NCBI RefSeq assembly: GCF_000711245.1
Contig: NZ_JOMH01000001.1
Span: 2,970,830-3,034,829, forward strand
Length of the DNA: 64,000 nucleotides
Direction: 5' to 3'
Origin: Polycyclovorans algicola TG408
GTDB lineage: Bacteria > Pseudomonadota > Gammaproteobacteria > Nevskiales > Nevskiaceae
In this document: piece after piece, positions 1 through 11,658 of the stretch
Numbering within the stretch: the first letter of the stretch is position 1
Layout of the letters: each line of letters opens with the position of its first letter
Notes under the pieces: generated by a model
Told to the model about the DNA's origin: nothing
Seen by the model: the letters and a program-made list of their open reading frames with translations, nothing else
Databases searched by the model: none
Translations under genes and position numbers: made by a program

Positions 1-121
1 AACGCAGATGCACGGCACTGGAGGTCTTGTTGACTTTCTGCCCGCCCGCGCCCTGAGCCCGAATCGCGTCCAGCTCGATCTCGGCCAGCGGCAGCACAAG
101 GTGGTCGTTGATGGTCAACAT
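1..121 (-). CDS. arfB: ArfB-type peptidyl-tRNA hydrolase (5' part only)
   Basis: Ribosome-rescue factor that releases peptides from ribosomes stalled on messages lacking a stop codon. Only the first 40 codons are inside the window; the gene runs off the left edge. The protein begins [15 protein letters not shown] and has the catalytic GGQ motif at residues 26-28 followed by [12 protein letters not shown] this close to the N-terminus is typical of the short ArfB (YaeJ) family, whereas full class-I release factors carry it far downstream. The other rescue system, smpB-ssrA, is at the opposite end of the window. The C-terminal basic tail expected of ArfB cannot be seen here. Confidence 0.85.
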   Translation of the reverse strand, partial: MLTINDHLVLPLAEIELDAIRAQGAGGQKVNKTSSAVHLR

Positions 122-153
122 GGCGGCAGAGCGTAACCGAGAGGGCGGTCTTC

Positions 154-186
154 AAAAAGCAGAAACCCCGCCGGGGCGGGGTTTCT
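154..186 (-). terminator. Rho-independent terminator of the DUF1329 gene
   Basis: A perfect 10-bp stem (AGAAACCCCG, 161-170, with CGGGGTTTCT, 177-186) and a 6-nt loop. On the minus strand the stem is followed by GCTTTTTGAA, so it has the T-run expected for transcripts coming from the gene that ends at 206. It lies between that gene and arfB. Confidence 0.85.
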
Positions 187-205
187 GTGGTTCAGCCTGC
201 TGAGA

Positions 206-1564
206 TCAGCGGGTGGCCATGCGCTGCACCGAGCCGGTCGTGAAATGGTCGGTGTTCCAGTCGCGCTCTTCAAACAACGGTTCTTCGTTGGACGCTTCCA
301 TCACCAGATAGCGGTTGGCATTCAGGTCGTAAACCGTGGCCAGCGCCGGGCCCACGGCCTTGAGCCACGGCACCATGATGGGATGGTACTCCTGCACACG
401 CCAGAGCTGGTCGCGACCGTCGTAGATGTCGACTGCGAGGACGGTCCAGGTGTCTTCATCGACGTAGTAAGTCCGGCGCTTGTACTGGTGCGTCGTGCCC
501 GGCTTGAGGTTGGAGTCAAGCACCCAGACGCGGCGGCGCTCGTAGCGGGTCAGGTCCTGGTTCAGGTGATTGCGCTGGGCAATGTCGTCGTATTTGACCG
601 AGTCGTCGGCAAGGTTGTGCGCGTTGTAAGGCAACAGCATTTCGCGCTTGCCGACAATGTTCCAGGTGTAGCGGTCGGTGGCGCCATTGAACGAGTCGAG
701 CTGGTCGTTGGTGCGCAGGCCGTCAGCCCCGGTGCCCGGGTTGTCATAGGCGACGTTGGGAGCGCGGCGAATGCGGCGCTGACCGGGATTGTAGAGCCAT
801 GCACGGCGCGCTTCGGCCACCTGGTCGGCGGTCTCGTGCACCAACAGCACATTGCCGGCCTGCCGTGCCGGGGCGGTGGTGAACTGCAGAAAGTAAATGA
901 TGACGTTGTTCAGGCTCTCGGGCGTGGCATCCGAAAAATTGTAGTGAAAGCGCACGTCTTCACGGATCTTGTAGGGGACGAAACTGCCGCCGGTCTGGAC
1001 CGCCAACTGCACGTTCCAGCGCTGCAGGCCTTCGCCGCGGTAGCGAACCTTGTGGTTCCAGATGATTTCCTTGCCGCTTTCGGGAACCGGAAACGGAATC
1101 CCCACAGCCGCATTGACCAGCGATTCGCCATCGTTCTCAAGGCTGGCGCTCTCGGCGTTCTTCTTGGTGGCCGCATACACGTGGTCCGGCGCGTTGCCCG
1201 TTCGCCGCGTCGGGTACACCGGCATCTTGTACGAGTCAGGGAATTTCTCGAACAGGGCCAGCGCCCCCGGCGTGAGCATGTCGCGGTGCTCGTCGAGGTT
1301 GGACGACGTCACCGTGAACAACGGTTTGTCGCTGCTGGTCGGATATTGAGCCGGATCACGCTCCTTGCCTTTGGCGGGGCGCTCCATCTGCAGGCCGCCT
1401 TCCCATTTGGGGATGCTGCCGTCCTTGTTGCCGGCCATTTCAGCGCCCATGGGCGTCAACGAGTTGCCCAGCTCGGCCGCGTCGTTGGCCATCGCAATGG
1501 ATGAAAGGTGTGGCAGGGTCATCAATGCCACCACGGCAGATGCCGTGAATACTCGCTTGATCAT
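206..1564 (-). CDS. DUF1329 family periplasmic/envelope protein (stand-alone copy)
   Basis: 452 residues with a classical signal peptide (hydrophobic core VVALMTLPHLSSIAMA, cleavage near residue 26), then the DUF1329 domain over the rest of the protein. The start of the mature part (ELGNSLTPMGAEMAGNKDGSIPKW) resembles the second DUF1329 protein at 15247-16608, and both share family stretches such as TFKSRR/QYKRRTYYVDEDTW. DUF1329 proteins have been compared with LolA/LolB lipoprotein carriers and are usually encoded beside DUF1302 outer-membrane proteins and RND pumps; the ligand is not established. This copy stands alone between arfB and an acetolactate synthase gene. Its own terminator follows, so it is probably monocistronic. 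Family assignment is firm; function is inference. Confidence 0.85.
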   Translation of the reverse strand: MIKRVFTASAVVALMTLPHLSSIAMANDAAELGNSLTPMGAEMAGNKDGSIPKWEGGLQMERPAKGKERDPAQYPTSSDKPLFTVTSSNLDEHRDMLTPGALALFEKFPDSYKMPVYPTRRTGNAPDHVYAATKKNAESASLENDGESLVNAAVGIPFPVPESGKEIIWNHKVRYRGEGLQRWNVQLAVQTGGSFVPYKIREDVRFHYNFSDATPESLNNVIIYFLQFTTAPARQAGNVLLVHETADQVAEARRAWLYNPGQRRIRRAPNVAYDNPGTGADGLRTNDQLDSFNGATDRYTWNIVGKREMLLPYNAHNLADDSVKYDDIAQRNHLNQDLTRYERRRVWVLDSNLKPGTTHQYKRRTYYVDEDTWTVLAVDIYDGRDQLWRVQEYHPIMVPWLKAVGPALATVYDLNANRYLVMEASNEEPLFEERDWNTDHFTTGSVQRMATR

Positions 1565-1814
1565 GAATCCTCCTCAACGTGGAACTTCGTTCTTGTTGCA
1601 GCGTGGTGTTGCATGCAGTGCGAAACAGTATTTCAGATGCACCCTCGGGCAACCACCCCAAAATTAGCCCACCCGTCATGTACTGGCCGCCATTGAGCGC
1701 CCCACTGATGAACGCCTGTGAAGAAGCTGCGCCCCGTGGCCTGAACAGGCGATTGCCGAGGTAGCGACGTGGTATAAAGCGCGGTTTTCAGCCTTACCTT
1801 GGAATTCATCGGTC

Positions 1815-3659
1815 ATGACGATGTCGCGCCCTCTCGCCAAACATCCTCTCGCTTCTCAGACGCTCAGCGGTGCCGACATTGTCGTGCAGGTTCTCGCTGA
1901 CGAGGGCACGTCGGTCATTTTCGGCTATTCGGGCGGCGCCATCTTGCCGACCTACGATGCCGTCTTTCGCTTCAACCGCGAGCATCGCACGGCCGAGGGC
2001 GCCGAGAAGATGCCGTTGATCGTCCCCGCCAACGAGCAGGCCGCTGGCTTCATGGCCGCCGGCTATGCCCGGGCTTCTGGCAAGGTCGGCGTTTGCCTGG
2101 TGACGTCGGGCCCGGGCGCGACCAACACGGTCACGCCGGTCCGCGACTGCATGGCCGACTCGATTCCCATCGTGGTGATCTGTGGCCAGGTGCCGACCGC
2201 TGCCATCGGCTCGGACGGCTTTCAGGAAGCGCCGATCAGTTCGATCATGGCGCCGTGCGCCAAGCACGTGTTTCTGGTCACCGATGCCTCTAAGCTCGAA
2301 GCCACGATGCGCACTGCATTTGAAGTGGCGCGCACCGGGCGGCCCGGCCCGGTGGTCATCGACATTCCGAAAGACGTGCAAAACGCCAACCTGGTCTTCC
2401 AGGGCGAGGGTGTGCTGCCCATCCCCGGCTACCGTGCGCGCTTGGCCGAAGTCAACCGCAACCGCCTCAGTGCAAAGGCATGCAGCGAATTCGAAGCGCT
2501 GCTGAAGGCCTCTGAAAGACCTCTGCTCTACGTCGGCGGTGGCGCCATAAATGGCAACGCCGCGCCAGCGATTCGTCGGTTCGCCGAAGCCTACGGCCTG
2601 CCGGTGACCACCACCCTGATGGGCATTGGCACGGTAGACACCACCGACGCGCTGTCGCTGCAAATGCTGGGCATGCACGGCACCGCCTACGCCAACTACG
2701 CGGTCGAAGACTGCGACTTTCTCATCACCCTTGGCGCACGCTTTGATGATCGTGTGGCCGGTGTGCCGGACAAGTTCGCGCCCCACGCCAAGGCGATCGC
2801 CCACTTTGACATCGACCCCGCCGAGATCAACAAGGTCAAGCGGGTGCAGTGGCACCATGTGGGCGCGCTGGCACTTGCCATCGACGACCTGCATGCACAC
2901 CTGCAATCGCGCGGCTTCAAGCCTGACTATCGTGCGTGGCACCAGCACATCGGGGCGCTAAAGTCACAGCACGCGCTCAACTACGACCGCGATGCCGCCA
3001 CGATCCAGCCTTATGCCGTCATTGAAGCGATCAACCGCCTCACCGGCGGCGAGGCCATCGTGTCCACCGGCGTGGGTCAACACCAGATGTGGGCAGCGCA
3101 GTATTTCGACTTCAAGGAGCCACGTCTGTGGCTGACCTCGGGATCGATGGGCACCATGGGCTTTGGTCTGCCCGCGGCCATCGGTGCGCAGTTTGCGCGG
3201 CCCGACAAGATCGTCATCGACATTGACGGCGATGCCTCCATCCGCATGAATCTCGGCGAGCTGGAAACCGTCACCACCTACAACCTGCCCGTCAAGGTCG
3301 TGGTGCTGAACAACTTCGGCGACGGCATGGTGCGCCAGTGGCAGCGGTTGTTCTTCGACAGCCGCTACGCAGCGTCCGACAAAAGCTTGCACCAGAAGGA
3401 TTTCGTCAAGGCCGCAGAGGCCGACGGTTATGCGTTCGCCAAGCGCATCACCCGCAAGGAGGAGCTTGAGTCGGTGATTGCCGAGTTCGTCGCGTTCAAA
3501 GGGCCGGCGTTCCTCGAAGTGCACATCGACGGCGACGCCGGCGTGTATCCGATGGTCGGGCCGGGCATGAGCTACGCGCAGATGATCACGGGCGACTGGA
3601 TCACCTCGCGCGACGCCCTGCAAACCGCCGAAAGCGTCGACAAGGCCGATCTGTTCTAG
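1815..3659 (+). CDS. ilvB: Acetolactate synthase, large (catalytic) subunit
   Basis: Thiamine-diphosphate enzyme condensing two pyruvates to acetolactate (or pyruvate with 2-oxobutyrate) in valine/leucine/isoleucine synthesis. The 614 residues show the three-domain TPP-enzyme plan: N-terminal PYR domain with the catalytic Glu in PANEQAAGFMAAGYARASGK and VTSGPGATN after it, a central domain, and a C-terminal PP domain with the TPP/Mg motif GDASIRMN ending in VVLNNFGDG. Length matches IlvB/IlvI. No small regulatory subunit (ilvN/ilvH) follows; instead a LysR gene starts 9 bp downstream. The ATG at 1815 and another at 1821 are both possible; neither has a strong ribosome-binding site. The paralogue type (biosynthetic or a specialised isozyme) cannot be settled from sequence alone. 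Confidence 0.9.
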   Translation: MTMSRPLAKHPLASQTLSGADIVVQVLADEGTSVIFGYSGGAILPTYDAVFRFNREHRTAEGAEKMPLIVPANEQAAGFMAAGYARASGKVGVCLVTSGPGATNTVTPVRDCMADSIPIVVICGQVPTAAIGSDGFQEAPISSIMAPCAKHVFLVTDASKLEATMRTAFEVARTGRPGPVVIDIPKDVQNANLVFQGEGVLPIPGYRARLAEVNRNRLSAKACSEFEALLKASERPLLYVGGGAINGNAAPAIRRFAEAYGLPVTTTLMGIGTVDTTDALSLQMLGMHGTAYANYAVEDCDFLITLGARFDDRVAGVPDKFAPHAKAIAHFDIDPAEINKVKRVQWHHVGALALAIDDLHAHLQSRGFKPDYRAWHQHIGALKSQHALNYDRDAATIQPYAVIEAINRLTGGEAIVSTGVGQHQMWAAQYFDFKEPRLWLTSGSMGTMGFGLPAAIGAQFARPDKIVIDIDGDASIRMNLGELETVTTYNLPVKVVVLNNFGDGMVRQWQRLFFDSRYAASDKSLHQKDFVKAAEADGYAFAKRITRKEELESVIAEFVAFKGPAFLEVHIDGDAGVYPMVGPGMSYAQMITGDWITSRDALQTAESVDKADLF

Positions 3660-3668
3660 AGCCGTAAA

Positions 3669-4556
3669 GTGAAGCGGCGGTTGCCCAAGCTGACCCAGCT
3701 CGACACCTTCCGGATCGCAGCGGCTGAGGGCAGCTTCAAGGCCGCCGCCGAGCAGTTGCACCTGACGCCGTCAGCGGTCAGTCACCAGATTCGGGCGCTG
3801 GAAGCCGAGCTGGGAATTCCGCTGTTCGAGCGGCAAGTCCGCAAGTTGACCCTCACGGCGGCAGGGCGTGACTACGCGGCGGTGGTCGACCAGGCGTTTG
3901 CCCAACTGGCGCGCGGAACCCAGACCTTGTTGGCCCATCATGCGCGGTCGTCCTTGAGTGTCACCATGGGCAGCTTCGTGGCGGACGAATGGGTGCTGCC
4001 GAATCTGGCTGGGTTCGCTCGGGCACACCCCGAGATCGACCTGCAACTCGACACCTCGCAGCGATCGCGCGACCTGATGCGCGAAGACATCGACGTGGCC
4101 CTGCGCTTCGGCCGCGGTCACTGGCCGGGTCTGACCGCCGTCCACCTGCTCGATGTTTACGCGACGCCAGTGGTCAGCCCGACACTGCTCGGCGACCAGC
4201 CGGCAACACTGGCGGTGCTGGGTCGACTGCCAAGGCTGCAGTCCATGGCCGTGCCGGATGCCTGGGCGCAGTGGGAAAAAGTGATGGGCTGCACGCTCGG
4301 GGCGCCCACCGCCGAGATGCGGGTCGACAGCTATCTGGCTTTGCTGCAAAGCGCCAGCCAGGGACTTGGCGTGGCCTTGGGGCTCACGCCGCTGGTCAAT
4401 CGTTGGCTGGATCAGCGACGGCTGGTGGCACCCTGGCCCGGCACGGCGCGCCCCGCCGCAGGTTACTGGTTCGTCCACCGCCCGGGCGAACAGGACGAGC
4501 CCGCCATCGCGGCCCTGCTGGCATGGTTGCGCGAGACCTTGCCCAAGGATGGGTGA
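3669..4556 (+). CDS. LysR-family transcriptional regulator (GcvA-like)
   Basis: 295 residues starting with GTG. An N-terminal winged helix-turn-helix occupies about residues 7-65 (LDTFRIAAAEGSFKAAAEQL, then LTPSAVSHQIRALE), and a LysR substrate-binding domain fills the rest. The closest general type is the GcvA group, judged from the AVSHQIRALEAELGIPLFER pattern. The gene begins 9 bp after the acetolactate synthase stop codon and is co-oriented. This arrangement is unusual because LysR regulators are mostly divergent from their targets, and it suggests co-transcription with ilvB. The effector is unknown; a branched-chain intermediate is a reasonable guess from position only. Confidence 0.88.
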   Translation: MKRRLPKLTQLDTFRIAAAEGSFKAAAEQLHLTPSAVSHQIRALEAELGIPLFERQVRKLTLTAAGRDYAAVVDQAFAQLARGTQTLLAHHARSSLSVTMGSFVADEWVLPNLAGFARAHPEIDLQLDTSQRSRDLMREDIDVALRFGRGHWPGLTAVHLLDVYATPVVSPTLLGDQPATLAVLGRLPRLQSMAVPDAWAQWEKVMGCTLGAPTAEMRVDSYLALLQSASQGLGVALGLTPLVNRWLDQRRLVAPWPGTARPAAGYWFVHRPGEQDEPAIAALLAWLRETLPKDG

Positions 4557-4646
4557 GAAATCCTCACTTATCACGCTTCAAATGATCGTTTGTCGCACCG
4601 AAGGTCCTCGCCTAGCCTGAAATCCGGCTTTCAGGACATCGTGATC

Positions 4647-5582
4647 ATGGACGCAGTGCTCGACACCCCGCAGTCACCCCACCTGGCCGATCTGCACGCG
4701 GCCTTTGAGCCGGTCGCCGCCGGACGCTCCACAACCTTCACTGCCGAGGATGGTCGCGCCCTTCAAGGCCGATTGTTTGAAGCGGGACGAAATCCATCTG
4801 GCGCGCTGTTACTGGCCGGCGCTACCGGCGTGCCGCAACGCTTCTACTCGGCCTACGCCACATGGCTGGCCGCACAGGGGGTCACCACGCTGACCTTTGA
4901 CTATCGCGGCATCGGCGCCTCAAGAGACCGGCCGCTGCGCCAGGACCCGGCACGGATGCGCGATTGGGGGCTCCTGGACCTCCCCGCCGCTCTGGATCAC
5001 CTGCAGGTCAACGCGCCCAAGCTGCCCCTGTACTTTCTGGGTCACAGCGTCGGCGGCCAGATGCTCGGCTTGATGCCCAACCGCCAGCAGGTGGAGAAGG
5101 CGGTACTGATCGCCTCGGGCTTCGGCTACTGGCGCAACATGCCGCGCGCTTACGGCTGGATGGTGAAAGCGCTGATCTCAGGACTCGGCCCCCTGCTCTA
5201 CCGCAGCGTTGGCTATGCGCCGCAACGTCGGCTCGGCTGGGGCGAGGATCTGCCGCGCGGTGTCGCCGAAGACTGGTTTACCTGGTGCCAGCGCCCCGAC
5301 TATTACGCCGAATTGCTGACCGTACAGGGCAAGACCGCCTTCGACGACCTGTTGCTGCCCCTGTTGTCACTGACATTCCCGGACGACGCCATCGCCACCG
5401 ACGCCAATGTCGGTGCGCAACTGGCGCTCTATCACCGCGCCCAAGTCACCCGGGAATTGGTCCTGCCCTCAACTTACGGGCTGAACGGCATTGGCCACCT
5501 TCATTTCTTTTCGTCGCGCATGCCGGAGGCCCTGTGGCGGCTGCCCTTAGACTGGCTGCAATCCAAACCGGAACCACACTGA
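4647..5582 (+). CDS. Alpha/beta hydrolase
   Basis: 311 residues from the ATG at 4647, which has AGGA 11 bp upstream; a longer N-terminus is possible in frame but looks non-coding. The fold is alpha/beta hydrolase: a substrate-side loop, FDYRGIGASRD, and the nucleophile elbow GHSVGGQ with Ser134. A late GIGHLHFF segment probably holds the catalytic His. It belongs to the general group of predicted hydrolases often found in lipid-degrading bacteria; the substrate is unknown. The stop codon is 5 bp before the next gene (a hotdog-fold protein), so the two are probably co-transcribed. An esterase or thioesterase role is an inference from this pairing. Confidence 0.8.
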   Translation: MDAVLDTPQSPHLADLHAAFEPVAAGRSTTFTAEDGRALQGRLFEAGRNPSGALLLAGATGVPQRFYSAYATWLAAQGVTTLTFDYRGIGASRDRPLRQDPARMRDWGLLDLPAALDHLQVNAPKLPLYFLGHSVGGQMLGLMPNRQQVEKAVLIASGFGYWRNMPRAYGWMVKALISGLGPLLYRSVGYAPQRRLGWGEDLPRGVAEDWFTWCQRPDYYAELLTVQGKTAFDDLLLPLLSLTFPDDAIATDANVGAQLALYHRAQVTRELVLPSTYGLNGIGHLHFFSSRMPEALWRLPLDWLQSKPEPH

Positions 5583-5587
5583 CCCAC

Positions 5588-6046
5588 ATGAACCTGCTCA
5601 CCACCTATCGCCGACTTGCCGCACTCCCCGGGGGCAAGCGCCTGTTTTCGGCTGCCGTGAGCCGCAAGGCGCCGTACTTCGCGACCATTCGACCGTTGAT
5701 CGAGGCGCTGGACGAAGGGCATATCCGCGTCTCAATGAAAAAACGCCGGGCGGTCCACAACCACATCGGCACGGTGCATGCCATCGCCTGCTGCAATCTC
5801 TGCGAAGTCGCCGCCGGCACCCTGATCGAGGCCACCCTGCCGGCGCATCTCCGCTGGATTCCCAAGAGCATGACCGTGCGGTATCTGAAAAAGGCCGAGA
5901 CTGACCTGGCGGCCACCGTTGCAATCGATATGGCCGTCATGAGCCAGCCGGGCGACGTCATCATGCCGGTCAAGGTCTGTGACCTGAACGGGGTCGTCGT
6001 GGTCGAGGCCGACATCAACATGTATGTGAGTGAAAGGCCGCGCTAA
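5588..6046 (+). CDS. DUF4442 hotdog-fold protein, putative thioesterase
   Basis: 152 residues from the ATG at 5588, 5 bp after the preceding stop. The segment MKKRRAVHNHIGTVHAIACCNLCEVAAG followed by alternating beta strands matches DUF4442, a branch of the hotdog superfamily related to PaaI-type acyl-CoA thioesterases. No signal peptide is visible, so it is probably cytoplasmic. Beside a hydrolase and an enoyl-CoA hydratase, a role in acyl-CoA clearance is plausible. A hairpin without a T-run lies at 6067-6092. Confidence 0.75.
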   Translation: MNLLTTYRRLAALPGGKRLFSAAVSRKAPYFATIRPLIEALDEGHIRVSMKKRRAVHNHIGTVHAIACCNLCEVAAGTLIEATLPAHLRWIPKSMTVRYLKKAETDLAATVAIDMAVMSQPGDVIMPVKVCDLNGVVVVEADINMYVSERPR

Positions 6047-6066
6047 CGCCCCGGCAAAGCTCGCCA

Positions 6067-6092
6067 AAGGGTAGGCTTTGACGCCTACCCTT
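6067..6092 (+). terminator. Perfect hairpin after the DUF4442 gene, weak terminator
   Basis: AAGGGTAGGC (6067-6076) pairs perfectly with GCCTACCCTT (6083-6092) across a 6-nt loop, 20 bp after the DUF4442 stop and 20 bp before the enoyl-CoA hydratase start. No T-run follows (only TTCCACCTTCC), so it may be an attenuator or mRNA-stability hairpin rather than a full terminator. Confidence 0.45.
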
Positions 6093-6112
6093 CCACCTTC
6101 CGGCAGCCCTCA

Positions 6113-6880
6113 ATGACCCCCGATGTCCTGATCGAAAAAGCGGACCGCGTTCTGACCCTGCGACTCAACCGGCCCGACAAGAAGAACGCCTTCACCAACG
6201 CCATGTACGACCGCCTGACCGAGGGTCTGGCCCAGGCGGCGGCCGATGACGACGTGCGGGTGATTCTGTTTGCCGGCTCGCCGGATTGCTTCTCGGCGGG
6301 CAATGATCTGGCCGACTTTCTCAACAACCCGCCAACCTCCTCAGACTCACCTGTCGGCCGCTTCATGCGGGCCTTGCTCGACGCCGAAAAGCCGGTGATT
6401 GCTGCCGTCAGCGGCATGGCGGTCGGCATCGGCGTCACCCTGCTGCTGCACTGTGACTTCGTGTACGTCGGCGAGAAAACCAAGCTGCGCATGCCCTTTG
6501 TCAGCCTCGGTGCCTGCCCCGAATTTGCTGCGAGTTTCGTGATTCCACGACTGGCCGGCCATCCCAAAGCCGCCGAGCTGCTCATGCTGGGCCGCTTTTT
6601 CGACGCCGCCACGGCCGAGCGAATCGGGCTGTGTAACGCGGTTTTGCCCAACGCCGACGTCGAGGCGCAAGCCCGCGCCACAGCCGCCGAACTGGTGGCA
6701 CTGCCGCCCAACGCCCTGAAAGTAACCAAGGCGCTGATGCGCCGCTGGCCGGCACAGCAAACGCGCGAGGCGATGGATTTTGAGGCCGACCACTTCATGC
6801 CGATGCTGCAGCAACCCGAAGCGCGCGAGGCCTTCTCCGCCTTCGCCGAAAAGCGCAAGCCGGACTTTTCGCACTTCTGA
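6113..6880 (+). CDS. Enoyl-CoA hydratase/isomerase (crotonase family)
   Basis: 255 residues of a single crotonase domain. The N-terminus VLTLRLNRPDKKNAFTNAMYDRL, the oxyanion-hole loop FSAGNDLADF and the segment LGACPEFAASFVIPRLAG are family hallmarks. The Glu in CPEF sits where isomerase-type crotonases carry their catalytic acid, so delta3-delta2-enoyl-CoA isomerase activity is as likely as hydration. It ends with no terminator-like element. It probably works with the FadAB complex encoded about 2 kb downstream on the other strand. Exact substrate not determinable. Confidence 0.85.
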   Translation: MTPDVLIEKADRVLTLRLNRPDKKNAFTNAMYDRLTEGLAQAAADDDVRVILFAGSPDCFSAGNDLADFLNNPPTSSDSPVGRFMRALLDAEKPVIAAVSGMAVGIGVTLLLHCDFVYVGEKTKLRMPFVSLGACPEFAASFVIPRLAGHPKAAELLMLGRFFDAATAERIGLCNAVLPNADVEAQARATAAELVALPPNALKVTKALMRRWPAQQTREAMDFEADHFMPMLQQPEAREAFSAFAEKRKPDFSHF

Positions 6881-7012
6881 AAGCGCGACCACCATCAGGC
6901 TCAGCGGCGCTTCATGTTCACGTGACACCTTCGTTCAACTGTTCGTCAGCGGCGGCTCACCAAGTGTTCGCGTGACCGAGACAGTCAATCTTGAAGATCG
7001 GGAGAAATGATC

Positions 7013-7990
7013 ATGTTCAGACATATTTGGGTGGCCGGACTGGGTTTGGCCTTGCTGGCAGGCTGCAGTGATTCGGGCTCGGGCGGCGGGACCGGCGCGC
7101 TTTCGTTGGGGGTGACAGACGCCCCGGTCGACGATGCCGATGCGGTGGTCGTCGGCTTCAGTGCCGTTGAACTGCTGGATGCCGACGGTGGCGTTGCGCT
7201 GCGTTTCGATTTCGATGAAATCCAAACCGTCGACCTACTTGAGCAGCAGGGCGACAACCAGTTCTTCCTGATTCAGGACGAGCAGATTCCCTCGGGCGTC
7301 TACGAAGAAGTTCGCCTGATTGTCGCGGAGCAGTCAAACGCCAGCTGTAATGCCGCACAGGCCAACCCGAACCGTCCGTCCTACATCACCGTGGACGGCG
7401 TCGACTATCCGTTGATCGTCCCAAGTGGCGCCCAGACCGGTCTCAAGGTGCGCGGACCGCTCACCATTGCCGCCGGCGGCAGCGCCGCCTATACCGTCGA
7501 TTTCGATCTGCGGAAGTCGATTGCCGAGCGCGGTGCCACCGGCTGCTACAACCTGCGCCCGGTCCTGCGTGTTGTTGACAACGCTGAAGTTGGCACCTTG
7601 ACCGGCTCAGTGGATCCAGCGCTGCTGGCCGATTCCAGCTGCACCGCTGACCCGGTCTCGGGCGCGGGCGCCGCGGTCTACGTCTACAGCGGCTCAGGTG
7701 TAACGCCTGACGATTTCGATGGAACCGATCCCGAGCCTTTGACCACTGCATTGCTGCAACCCGAGATGCTTGACGGGGCGCTGGTCGACTTCAGCTACGA
7801 AGTGGGCTTCTTGCTCGAAGGCAACTACACCGTGGCGCTGAGCTGCCAGGCGGGTGATGACCTGCCGGCGCCCAGCGATGATGACATTGTCTTCATTCAG
7901 CCCGGTGACGTGGAAATCATTCGTGACACCGTCAGCGAATTTGACTTCGCGGTCATTGACGAAGAAGTTCCAGTCGAAACCACTGAATAA
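7013..7990 (+). CDS. DUF4382 lipoprotein
   Basis: 325 residues. An in-frame ATG at 7007 overlaps the ribosome-binding site GGAG (7001-7004), so the ATG at 7013, 8 bp after it, is preferred. The N-terminus is a lipoprotein signal with lipobox LAGC (Cys18) followed by a Gly/Ser-rich linker. Residues from GALSLGVTDAPVDDADAVVVGF onward match DUF4382, a beta-sandwich domain of unknown function in secreted proteins. The protein is acidic and Cys pairs occur in the second half. Expected location is the outer membrane or periplasm. A bidirectional terminator follows at once. Confidence 0.8.
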   Translation: MFRHIWVAGLGLALLAGCSDSGSGGGTGALSLGVTDAPVDDADAVVVGFSAVELLDADGGVALRFDFDEIQTVDLLEQQGDNQFFLIQDEQIPSGVYEEVRLIVAEQSNASCNAAQANPNRPSYITVDGVDYPLIVPSGAQTGLKVRGPLTIAAGGSAAYTVDFDLRKSIAERGATGCYNLRPVLRVVDNAEVGTLTGSVDPALLADSSCTADPVSGAGAAVYVYSGSGVTPDDFDGTDPEPLTTALLQPEMLDGALVDFSYEVGFLLEGNYTVALSCQAGDDLPAPSDDDIVFIQPGDVEIIRDTVSEFDFAVIDEEVPVETTE

Positions 7991-8007
7991 GCATCAACGC
8001 GAATCAT

Positions 8008-8039
8008 AAAAAAGGCGGCCCGCAATGGCCGCCTTTTTT
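8008..8039. terminator. Bidirectional Rho-independent terminator
   Basis: AAAAAAGGCGGCC (8008-8020) and GGCCGCCTTTTTT (8027-8039) form a 13-bp stem with a 6-nt loop. It gives a T-run on both strands and sits between the convergent DUF4382 gene and fadA, so it can serve both. Confidence 0.93.
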
Positions 8040-8054
8040 GTATCTCCGGACTGC

Positions 8055-9233
<1,179 letters not shown>

Positions 9234-9250
9234 TTAGGGATGAGGGCGGC

Positions 9251-11401
<2,151 letters not shown>

Positions 11402-11427
11402 TTGCAGCTCCTCAATCAAAGAAATGG

Positions 11428-11442
11428 GTGGTCAGTGACCAC
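11428..11442. promoter_or_regulatory. Candidate operator upstream of fadB
   Basis: GTGGTCAGTGACCAC is a perfect 7+1+7 palindrome centred 34 bp upstream of the fadB ATG. Its TGGT...ACCA half-sites resemble GntR/FadR-type operators, but the inner spacing is 5 nt, not the 3 nt of E. coli FadR sites. Repressor identity is unknown and no GntR gene is present in the window. Confidence 0.4.
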
Positions 11443-11532
11443 GGTGCGCGGCCATCGCATCGCGGCACAAAAATCGCGGTCGCACATCGAAAGGACCTGC
11501 ATGATAGCCACCCCGGTTGGCCTCTGTGGAAA

Positions 11533-11565
11533 CACGAAAGCCGGCGCGTGGCACCGGCTTTCGTG
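11533..11565 (-). terminator. Probable terminator of the RND/DUF1329/DUF1302/YCF48 operon
   Basis: CACGAAAGCCGG (11533-11544) pairs perfectly with CCGGCTTTCGTG (11554-11565), a 12-bp stem with a 9-nt loop, about 95 bp after the YCF48-like stop. On the minus strand only TTTCC follows, so the T-run is short. Position between two minus-strand operons supports termination. Confidence 0.55.
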
Positions 11566-11658
11566 TCTGAAACATCACGCATTCTGCCCCTGGGGCCCGA
11601 CGCGGCGTAGCGAATGCCTGGCCAAGGTCGCCCGCGCAATTGTTTTAGGAGCGCCGTC

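Noticed and set aside
1753-1778. Promoter TTGCCG / TATAAA before ilvB
   Set aside because: The spacer is only 14 bp, outside the usual 16-18 bp, so I do not list it.
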